A DNA stretch of 64,000 nucleotides from Isochrysis galbana (taxonomy: Eukaryota; Haptophyta; Isochrysidales; Isochrysidaceae). Shown piece after piece: positions 12,300 to 20,722 of the stretch. The stretch lies in assembly GCA_018136815.1 (NCBI GenBank), contig CM030932.1:8308001-8372000 (forward strand), given 5' to 3'. The number at the start of each line of letters is the position of its first letter. The first letter of the stretch is position 1. The notes under the pieces were generated by a model, which was not told the DNA's origin, ran no database searches, and saw only the letters and a list, made by a program, of their open reading frames with translations. Made by a program: the position numbers and the translations under genes.

Positions 12300-12747
12300 A
12301 ACTGCACCCCCATGAACGTCGAGCGGTGCGTTCTCGACGACGCCGGGCTCAGAGCCATCCTCAGGCCGCGCTTCATTTGGACCTTCATCGTCGACGGCGC
12401 GACGCAGAAGAACTTTGAGCTCCCGAAATTCCTCGGCCGACGGCACAAGTCCCTCAGCAAGTGCGACTTCTTCAAACTCAAGCTCATGGGCGTCTATTCG
12501 TACGGCTACGCCTTCACGCCATTCCTCATCCACGAGTCGCAGAACGGTGGTGCGAATTCGACGTGGACCTGCTTCCTGCTTGTGGACAATCATGTGCAGG
12601 ATGCGTGACCACTATGGCTTCTGGCCGCAGGAGATGCACATTCAGCTAGACAACACCACGGGGGACTGCAAGAACAGCACCACCTTCGCGATGGCGGCCT
12701 GGCTTGTGGCGACGTGGCGACCGGTCGGTGTCGTCGCGCTTGGATGA
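12300..12747 (+). pseudogene. Frameshifted remnant resembling DUF7869-type mobile-element protein
   Basis: Two reading frames together give one recognisable order. The first (to 12608) reads FIVDGATQKNF, LPKFLGR, FFKLKLMGVYSYGY, FLIHESQNGGAN. The second (from about 12600) continues with YGFWPQEMHIQLDNTTGDCKN, then AAWLVATWRP and a stop where the family usually has a GHTHEDID-like motif. The QLDNTT..NKN pattern is characteristic, as I recall, of DUF7869-like proteins found in plant and algal mobile elements. A +1 shift near 12590 and loss of the C-terminus make it non-functional. The family name is from memory. Confidence 0.5.
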
Positions 12748-13651
12748 GGGAATCTTTCTCCTACCTATGTCCGCTTGGTTTGCCATCTCCCCTTGGAGAT
12801 TGATTTAGATTCGCTGCTTTGGTTTTGGGTTATCTTTCTCCTTGATGCAAGTTGCATGAAAGCCCTTGGTCCCGTTGGTTTTTGGTTTTCTCCTCCCTTG
12901 GTTGCTACTCAGGGTTGCTCGATAGAAACGTCTAGAAGGTCCACGCTCAACAGCAAGATTTCTTCGATTGCAAGGATACCTCGCTGCGATCTGTATCCAA
13001 TGTGATCGCCGCGGTTGCGCGACAACGTTTCTCTTCGACTTTCCGCCTTGGTGGGAAAATCCAAAGCGAAGACACGCTCCGACGCTCCGACCATCGCTTT
13101 GGATTCTCTCTCTCTCTCTCTCTCGCTCTCTCTCTCCGTCTCTCGCGACGTGTTTGAGTTACCGGCGATGTGGGGTCTCGGTTATTTCATGTTTTGCTTG
13201 GTTTGGGTGAATGATTCTAGTGCGTTCGTGAGTCGGTGCATCCTGTTGTTGCATTCTGCATCGTTGTCCGACGGCCTGTCGTCAGTCGTCATCCGTCGCT
13301 CTCGCTCTCGTCGCTCTCGCTCTCGTAATACTCGTACCCTACAAACTCGCCTCGCCTCACCAGCCCCTGCCATCACAGCCCTCCTCACACTCATCCTCGC
13401 CTCTCGCCACTCGCTCGATGTCGCTCTCGCCGCCGTCCTCGCCCTCGCTCAAGCCCGCCTGCCCGCCTTCCTCTGCTGACGGGCCTCAGCCCGTCAGCGT
13501 CTCCGAAGTCGTCTCCTCCGCCGCGCCTGCCGCCGGTCTGCCTCCTTCCTCATTGCCCTCAGGCCCTATGGGCCATCCCAATTCGTCAGCGAAACGGCCT
13601 GCTAGCGTCTTGTCGCCCCCATCGTCCTTCGATTCACCATTCGTTCCCTAG
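12745..13651 (+). mobile_element. LTR fragment plus gag start of a Ty3/gypsy-type element
   Basis: 12745-13260 is colinear, in opposite orientation, with the LTR at 50603-51925 (TGAGGGAATCTTTC, TTGGTTGCTACTCAGGG, GTCTAGAAGGT, CTCTCGCGACGTGTTTGAGTT). From about 13265 it matches the LTR end and leader at 37595-37730, ending CCCTACA. A Pro/Ser-rich gag-like frame starts at 13418 (MSLSPPSSPSLKPACPP) and stops at 13651. This is an isolated 5' fragment. Confidence 0.75.
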
Positions 13652-14154
13652 TCCAACACCCCCAAACGGAGTTTCTCCTTTGTGATGTTCAAAGAAGTTT
13701 GCCCACGTTGTTGAGGAAGGAGGGTACCTGGGTAGCATCGAGCACTCGAGCACACAGGCCGCTGGACCTTGTATGCATAACCGATCTTGTGGATTCGCCC
13801 TGCATTTGAACGTGGGGTCTACATGGTACATGGCATGCATGTACGATCGGACGATCGGACGATCGGACGGCCTTGTTCGTCACGGCGCCTGCATTAATCG
13901 CTGTGGTGCGGCACTGTTCAAGCTGCTGATGTGCGTTCATGAGTGGCTTCCAATCGAATTGTGTGCCACACCACTGGCCTTGGGGAAGGACTTCGACCTC
14001 CCGACCATCTAGCGTGCAGGTGCTTGGATTCATGGGCTGGGACGTTTAAAACCCGTCACGAAACACCTAGGCGTCCCACAACTAGATTTCAGTCACACGG
14101 GGGGGGGGGGGGGAGTTCATCCATCCGAAGAGGGTCCCCCCGGTAGAAGTCACA

Positions 14155-14185
<31 letters not shown>

Positions 14186-15804
14186 TTGTCGAGACGATGG
14201 GGCTCCTCTGCTAGACGTCTATTGCACAAGCAGTGGAGACCTGATCCGAGATGTGAATGGATGGGGAGCCTCTCTCATGTGCGACACTGTGGGCCCAATT
14301 GACGGCAGCATGACGCGTCGGTTGCCAAAGCTGCAGAACCCGAGTCCAAGCAAAGCCAAAGCCAAAGCTGTGGCTGAGGCGGAAGTGGCAGCGACGGTAG
14401 CCCTATTGTGCATCTATTATATTAGCTTCAAATTCAAATATGCTATGTGCTCATCTTTTTTGAACCTACGTGATCTACGACGATACACATGTCGGCAAGA
14501 CGGCACAACTGCCCGGCGACGTACTTGCTCGAACGAGATGGCCTTCTCATCGTCGACCGAGACGACAGGTTGCATATTATTCTGCTGACTCCCCAAGACT
14601 TTGCCCATGGCACTCATACAGAATTCCCCAGAGCTGTTCAAGACTCTGCCTATTTACCAGAGCGTTCCATGTCCGAAAGGAGGTGCGAGCTTACGGGAGC
14701 ACAGCCACACAAAATTCCGAGAAGCCGCATCCAGCACCACATTTCGGAACAGGGAATGCCGAAACACGTCCATGACCGCATGTCACGCTTGGGTATAGCG
14801 AGCCGAACTCCGGCAAGACGCTTCTATTGATGGAGCTCGTGACTCTTGAGCTAGCACCGCGGTCTCCTCGCGATGCAACGATAGAGCGTCATCAGCTCTA
14901 TGTGGACCAACATTTTCACTTGTGATATCTTACTATGCATAGCCGCCTGGCTCGAGTACACAGAAATGCACGCAGCACGTGCGGTCGTGCCAAAACTTGT
15001 TGAGCTGTATGTTCCATGCCGACGTCGAGTTCTATGTGGACCAACCTTTTCATTGGTGATATCTTACTCTTCATAGCCGCCTGGCTCGAGTACACAGAAA
15101 GCAAGAAGCAGCACGTGCGGTCGTGCTAAAACTTGTTGAGCTGTGTGTTCGATACGGACGTCGAGTCAGCCTCGCGTGCGCGATCAGCCTCGTGCGGGGA
15201 CACCTTCGGGGTATCCGACCCACTCCCACCTTTTTTCGCCTTGGGAATCGATCACGCAACGAACACATGGATCTTTCGAGACACAGGCGACTACTTCTGC
15301 CCAGATAGCGTCGGAGGACAATGCACGATTTGGCACCAAACCGCGCACCGTCCCACTGAGCAAGCTACGACCGGCTCCGCTCGAGACGGCCCACTGTTCA
15401 TGATGGGCGCGCAAATGACCGATAATCCAGCAAGCTGCGTCATTGACCTGAGTCCATAGCAAATGGGGGAGACGATCTGGGCATGCTTGTCTTGGGTTGT
15501 CTTGGGGAAAGCTGGGGTGCACGGACATCGTCCACAATTTGGCCTGGAGATCAAAGAGGCCTTGTGCTCAACGCACATGTTGCTCCCTAATGGCGACGCG
15601 ACGGCGGCGCTCTTGACGCCAGCACCTCATGGCTTCAGCGATAAGTCCGACGCCAACTATGGTCAAGATCGCTCCTAAGAACGTGCTCTGCGAAGAAGGA
15701 CAGCCCATGCGTCACGGGGGCCGGGGGGGGGGGGGGGGGGGGGGGTTGATGCGTCGCGGCCATAAGGGCACCCGCCCTTCCATTTAGCAATCGTCAACAT
15801 GGCT
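13652..15804. other. Gene-poor stretch with homopolymers and a local duplication
   Basis: No family-recognisable gene. The longest frames (14489-14830 and 15133-15459 on +) have no motif that I know. Notable DNA: an 8-bp tandem GATCGGAC near 13848; a poly-G (14100-14114) and poly-C (14158-14174) pair facing each other; a 134-bp tandem duplication (14896-15165); a poly-G run at about 15721-15746. Confidence 0.5.
14896..15165. repeat. Tandem duplication, two units of about 134 bp
   Basis: Units 14896-15030 and 15031-15165 share TCTATGTGGACCAAC, GCCGCCTGGCTCGAGTACAC, GCACGTGCGGTCGTGC and AACTTGTTGAGCTGT in order, with a few substitutions and small indels. Neither unit stays open in any one frame across both copies. 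Confidence 0.85.
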
Positions 15805-17052
15805 TTAATTAATGCGGTCGCAACATACCGGATCGTCGACGGCCTGCACCATGAGCCACTCAGTTATGTCGTACGCAATCGACACCAGCTTGGCACCAAA
15901 AAAGAAGAGGCCGACGCCGAGGAAATAGGCGGCTTGTATCATAACAGCTATGGATAGCTTCAGAATGGTTGTCACGAGTTGGGCAACAAGGTCAAGCATA
16001 GCCAATGCTGTGCCTTGGAGGGAGAAGTCGTCTACGGCATAGCGAAGCTTGGCACTCGTCTCGAGGCCTGCCTTCATCACTGAGGCAGCCGCGCCCGTGG
16101 TGAAGTTCACTGACCGTTGCCAGCCTTCCCAGCACAAGTACAGAACTGCAGCGAAGCGCTCAGCAACCATGCTCGGCGATGTCGTTGTACCAGCATTGCG
16201 GAGTTGCATGCGTCCAGGTGCGGCGGGGCTTCCGGCAGGAAGCATCGGATATTCAGGAGCAGGGATTCCGAGTGGAGCAGGTGGTGCGAGAGCAAGAGCA
16301 GTCAATAGAACTACCACAAAGGCAATCGCAATCCAAGCCAGTATATCTGCCCAGTCTGGCTTGCGCTGCGTAGGAGGAGCGCCATCTTTCTGATTGGGAG
16401 ACGTCGCAAGCGAACTTGCAGGGGGCGTATCAAGAGGACCAAACTCATACGTGGGGACTTCCATATCAGCCGAAGAAGCTGCGGGAGCTGGTGGCAAAGC
16501 ATTCGTGTCAGATCTACCGCCCACCCGCGGCTGCTGCTGTGAGAGCGGCTTGTTGCTCGTGCGACGAGGCCCAGCTGTCACAGAACCTTGATGCATTGCC
16601 GGTTGCTGCCGTGAGGTTGGTGTGTTGCCAGTTGGACGGGGAGCTGGTGGACCGGACGCAGCGCTCAAGGCAGCCTGTTGCTGTGAGAGCGGTACGTTGC
16701 TGGTTGCCTGTGGTGCGGTTTGAGCTGGCGAAGCACCGCTCGCGCCTTCCTGCTGTGCAAGCGGCACGTTGCCTGGGCGGTGAGGTGCGGGCCGCGTCGG
16801 TGCTGGCGCCATTGCAAGATCCTCATCCGCGGGGAGGCGCGGCCGCACGGCAACATGAGCATCCTCGCTGGAGCTTGACGGATTGGAGCGCTTAGAGGGT
16901 GTCTGCTGGCCGATGGCCGCGTGCTGCTCATAAAACTTCTTCAGATCCTCCTTGCTGAGCTTGGCGGCGTTGGGCGGTGGTGCGATGTTGAGACGCAATA
17001 ACTCCTTCAAGTAATCCTGCCTCGTCTTGAGGGGCACATTTGCTGGCGGCAT
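15805..17052 (-). CDS. LEM/HeH-like membrane protein, hypothetical
   Basis: A 415-residue protein starting at the ATG at 17052. The frame is open upstream to 17481 but compositionally like 5' UTR, so I chose the internal ATG before PPANVPLK. Residues about 8-45 (TRQDYLKELLRLNIAPPP then LSKEDLKKFYEQH) have the length and helix pattern of a SAP/HeH-type domain, as in LEM-domain inner nuclear membrane proteins. A long Gln/Pro/Ser-rich linker with a repeated NxPLxQQ motif follows. A hydrophobic helix lies at about 238-260 (WADILAWIAIAFVVVLLTAL), and further hydrophobic helices near 345-405 could span or lie on the membrane. An inner nuclear membrane role is inference from the domain order only. 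Confidence 0.55.
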   Translation of the reverse strand: MPPANVPLKTRQDYLKELLRLNIAPPPNAAKLSKEDLKKFYEQHAAIGQQTPSKRSNPSSSSEDAHVAVRPRLPADEDLAMAPAPTRPAPHRPGNVPLAQQEGASGASPAQTAPQATSNVPLSQQQAALSAASGPPAPRPTGNTPTSRQQPAMHQGSVTAGPRRTSNKPLSQQQPRVGGRSDTNALPPAPAASSADMEVPTYEFGPLDTPPASSLATSPNQKDGAPPTQRKPDWADILAWIAIAFVVVLLTALALAPPAPLGIPAPEYPMLPAGSPAAPGRMQLRNAGTTTSPSMVAERFAAVLYLCWEGWQRSVNFTTGAAASVMKAGLETSAKLRYAVDDFSLQGTALAMLDLVAQLVTTILKLSIAVMIQAAYFLGVGLFFFGAKLVSIAYDITEWLMVQAVDDPVCCDRIN

Positions 17053-17410
17053 GCTGCTGGCGATGGTAGCGGAAAGGGCGATTGGTGTTGGTAAGGACTT
17101 TTGTGGGCCTTGCTCGCCGCAAGAGCTATGCTCCTGCGGGTGGAGAAGGCGGAGGGGAAGGGAGGGGATGGGAAGGAAGGTGGGAAGGGGAATAAGGGGG
17201 GTTGCCAAGCACTTCGGCGGTGCGTAGCTAGAAGTGAAGGATTTCACAGTGAGTGGGGAGGGAAGGGGGGCGGTGGAGTTGGGAGTGGGTAGGGAGGCGC
17301 GGGTGGGAGGGGGAGTGGAGCGGCGGGGGGCGGGCGGCACCCAGGCAGCGCGCGCGTGCGGGCGGGGGCGGGAGAGGAGAGGGGCCGCTCCCCCCCCCCC
17401 GGCCCCCCGG

Positions 17411-17480
17411 TCAGAGTTTTCTTGTTGAGTGAGTATAACCTTAGTGCTGGAAGTTCGTAGCCCGCGACGGCAACGGAGCA
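17411..17480. promoter_or_regulatory. Short repeat upstream of 15805-17052, shared with 34755-34830
   Basis: About 70 bp shared with 34755-34830: CAGAGTT, AGTATAACCTTAGTGCTG, CGTAGCCC and CGACGGCAACGGAGC in the same order and spacing. Both copies sit about 300-430 bp upstream of the start codon of a minus-strand gene. Either a shared promoter or 5' UTR element or a small mobile element would fit. Confidence 0.4.
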
Positions 17481-17799
17481 ACGGAACCCTGACCCACTAG
17501 AGTACCTACCAAGGCTTGTAATAGTTATGGCGTTATGGCCCGCCCGGCCTCAAAGATGGGGTAAGAGTACTGTTATGAGCTCTCAGTAAGAGTAATAGCT
17601 CCAAACTGCCAAATCACTGATATTAGATATTAATATTAGTTGTCGGCTGCTAGACTAATGACTAATGACTATCAATGACTAATCTTAAAAGTAAAAGGAC
17701 TGATCTACTACTACGTAGTACTACTACGACTCCTTTCACTATTAGAATCGCATCTTACACGCTCTATCTATATCTATCCTCAATCCCTAACAACTATCA
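17481..17799. other. AT-richer spacer
   Basis: A clear drop in GC content relative to the flanks, with short palindromic pieces (CTACTACTACGTAGTACTAC near 17707). No gene seen. Confidence 0.5.
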
Positions 17800-18200
17800 G
17801 TAAAACTGATAGGGTCATGGGGGCCCCGTGCCCCCCTTCCTCCATCGCAGACACCTCCTGTGGGTCCTGGGGGGTGGGCCTGCACACTCAACCTCAGCCC
17901 CTGCCTGCTGGCAGGGGCTGAGCTGACATCACTCTGGCCCAGACCCTCGCCGAGCGCGCACCGCGCGCCGCACGCACTCGCCTGCACTGGCCCTCGCTCG
18001 TACTGACCCCCCTCCCCACTCCCCACCACTGAGCAACAGACCAGAGCCAACAGGAAGGCCCCCCGGGCCGGCGAGGCCAGCGAGGGAGAGGCAGGAGAGG
18101 CCCCAGGGGCCCAACCCCAGCCTCCACTGCCCCCTGAGCTGGCCCAGCTGGCCCTCTGGGGGGACCCGAGGGTCCTCTCAGAGGGGGGCCATGGCGCATG
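17800..18200 (+). repeat. R1 interspersed repeat, near full length
   Basis: Starts with hairpin TATCAGT-AAA-ACTGATA then GGGTCATGGGGG, and continues through the R1 block order seen at 7260-7660: CATCGCAGACACC, CTCAGCCCCTGCC...GGCAGGGGCTGAG, CCAGCGAGGGAGAGGCAGG, CCTCCACTGCCCCCTGAGCT, and CTCAGAG before CATGGCGC. The open frames through it (for example on the minus strand to 18416) are not genes. Confidence 0.75.
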
Positions 18201-18479
18201 GCGCGCGCACGCATCGCACGCCCGTAGGAGAACGAAGAGAACGACGAGAAAAGCACGACAAAAAAACGACACGATCTGATACATAAAAAGGTAATACTCA
18301 CGCCTGTTTACCGTATGTTTACAGGCCGACACCCAGCGCGACATACGAACGCCGCGAAAGCGCGGTGACACTTGAAAAGGACGCGAGAAGAGGGAGCCGA
18401 GACCTCCCAGGGGCACGAAGTGTCACATGCAACAGGCGATTATGTTTGTTTTGCCACAGGAGCACCACACTAGCAGGCC

Positions 18480-18680
18480 TGCCCCAGCCCACCCCCTGCA
18501 CTTGGCCCGTTGTAGTGCACGCGCCCCCCCCCCCCCCCCGATACCAAAGACAAAGGAATGAAGGGGGTGGTGTAAGGGAGTGAGTAAACTGGGGTATAGG
18601 CGATGTCGTTAGTGAGTACCGTGAGTACGTGGACCCGTATTATAGCTAGCGTGAGTAGCCCGAATCTTCAGATGTTTTAT
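18480..18680 (+). repeat. R2 interspersed repeat, degraded copy
   Basis: Contains the blocks CCAAAGACAAAGGAATGAAGG and GGTGGTGTAAGG, and the R2 3' end CGAATCTTCAGATGTTTT, then A/T-rich DNA. The 5' part is replaced by a poly-C run at 18525-18540. Confidence 0.5.
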
Positions 18681-18879
18681 TATTATCCTCAATCCCTAAG
18701 ATGTAAGATGCGATAGGCGATAGATTGATGGTTGATGGGTTCATCCAACTAGTAGCCAGTACTAGTAGCAGCGTGCAGCGCTAGTTGCTAGTTGTACCAA
18801 TCTAAATCTACATCTATAACTATAACCATAATAGCTGGAAGTGGAAATCTAGCGGCTAGATAATACTACTACTACTACT

Positions 18880-19150
18880 AATAAATGTTATATCCTAGCC
18901 AACTCCACTAGCTATAATTGGACACAACTTTTCCGTCCCGGAATCCCGCCACGCCTGACGAGCCAGGTGCCCGAGTGCTACCGGGGGGAGGGGGCATTGC
19001 CCCCTCCCTTCGATATTTGTCCTCCTCCCAGTGCACGCACCGACCTTGCGCACTGCGCACCCCAGAACGCCCTCTCCTCGAGTCCACGCTGGAAAAAAGA
19101 ATTCTTGAAGGTGCCCGCTATGCTGCTACTGCCTTTTCCCAATCGAGTGC
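18880..19150 (+). repeat. R3 interspersed repeat, 3' part replaced
   Basis: Starts at TTATATCCTAGCCAA and runs through CCACTAGCTATAATTGGAC, CGGAATCCCGCCACGCCTGA, CGAGCCAGGTG, a GC-rich centre and CTCGAGTCCACGCTGG. It matches 56083-56400 and, reversed, 42067-42366. At 19154 it gives way to an LTR fragment. 18681-18879 is A/T-rich with ACTAGTAG-type repeats and no gene. Confidence 0.75.
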
Positions 19151-19153
19151 TAG

Positions 19154-20180
19154 TGTCGAGTCGAGCGTTACCGGAGGGCACTGAGCCACTCTGTCGCGAG
19201 CGGCACCGGCGGTTAGCGCGGCGGTTTGGCCCTCCTCCCCGCCGGGAGCCGGGTGAATGAAATTCTGGATGGGGTCGGGCATCCCCATTTGGGTGTCTGG
19301 ACTGGGAACGAACGGCGAACGAAGGGCTCGTGGGGCGGTGAGGTGCTCCTAGCGGCCCTAGTGTGTTGGATAGTAAGAGATTGTTAGACCTACAAATTGT
19401 TACAAAGAACTCTTCCCTCTGGGAGGGAGCCTAGACTGCCTGAGTGCAGCGACGCAGCGAACAACGACGGACAACGAACCTGAGAACAACAGGCGGATAC
19501 ACCGACTCACGAACACACCGGAATCATTCACCCAAACCAAGCAAATTATCAAGCAACCGCGACCCCCAATCACCGATAACCCAAACACGTCGCGAGAAAG
19601 ACGGAGAGAGAGAGCGAGAGAGAGAGAGAGAGACTCCGCGGCGACGGCCGGAGCGTGTCTCCGTTGTAACTTCCCACGTAGCGGAGAGTCCGAAGGGGAG
19701 CGTCATGTCGCGCGACCACGGCGATCACTTCGGATACAGATCGCAACGAGATATCGCTTCACGACAGAGGAAATCTTGCCGTTGAGCGTGAACCTTCTAG
19801 ACGCTTCTAACGAACAACCCTGAGTAGCAACCAAGGGGAAGAAACACCAAAGGGGCCAAGGCTTGCATGTAACTTGCATCAAGGGGAAAGATTCCCTCAC
19901 CTAAGAAGCGAACCTACATTGATCTCCAAGGGGAGATGGCAAATTAAACCTCAAATCTCGAGCGGCTAGAGCAACCGACTCGCTCGCCAAAAACCTTGAC
20001 CGAGAAGAAAGAAGCAAGGACCTACAAGCCAAGGGTAGTGGACCTAAGGAATGTGAGAGGAAGTTTCCGAACGCCAACGCGAACGCCAAACGCGGGAAGG
20101 CAACGAAACCCTAACCAGGCCAAGCAGAACCTACGAAGAACAGGCCTGGACGACAACGAAAGTTAGCAGGTACATGTGCG
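19154..20180 (-). mobile_element. LTR fragment of the chromovirus family (element on minus strand)
   Basis: Colinear with 50603-51600, beginning at the same TGTCGAGTCGAGCG terminus. It shares ATGAAATTCTGGA, TAGCGGCCCTAGTGTGTTGG, ACGTCGCGAGA, CTTCTAGACGCTTCTAACGA, GTAGCAACCAAGGGGAAGAA and GAACAGGCCTGGACGACAAC. Similarity stops near 20180, before the LTR 5' end, so this is a truncated solo LTR of about 1.03 kb. Confidence 0.8.
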
Positions 20181-20494
20181 GCGTGAGGCAGAGTGCTATT
20201 GAACCTCCCTACTACCCAACCTTAACCCCCATCAACCCCCTCCCCCTTCCCCAGTTCTCTCTTTAGCGGAGAAGCCGGTTCCGGGGAGGCCGCGCGCGCT
20301 GCTTCGGCCAGGAGTCGGAGAGAAGGGGGCGGGAGACGGGAGACGGTGGCTCCTCATTCGCTTTAACTCGGGCACGCGTTTCCTTTCCTCATATCTCGTG
20401 GGGTCCTCCTTGATCCTTGACATTTGCTGAGTTACTTTCGAAGGAGGTTTAGCTACCCTAAGAGAAACCACAAGAATTAAGCCAAGCAAAAGCA

Positions 20495-20705
20495 AAAGGC
20501 CTGCACGGACCTCATACCCATAGCCCATAGTCTGAACTAGGCTCAAGGTAGTGCACCTAGGCCGGACCCCTGAAACCGAAAAAAAAGGAATGAAGGGGGA
20601 AGGGAAGGAGGGGGAGCGAAGGGAATTAAGGGTGGTGTCGGTGGGAAGGTAAAGCATACCTAGTCTGTAGTAGGTGTAAGCCAGAATCTTCAGATGTTTC
20701 CCCCT
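20495..20705 (+). repeat. R2 interspersed repeat
   Basis: Same block order as 8565-8795, ending CCAGAATCTTCAGATGTTTC. It lies immediately left of the mariner-like element, whose TA target is at 20721. 20181-20494 contains no supported gene. Confidence 0.6.
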
Positions 20706-20722
20706 ATCGCTAAATAAAACTA

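Noticed and set aside
13272-13340. CRISPR-like or satellite array from CGCTCTCGCTCTCG repeats
   Set aside because: Short irregular repeats without spacers; part of an LTR end shared with 37600 and 63650.
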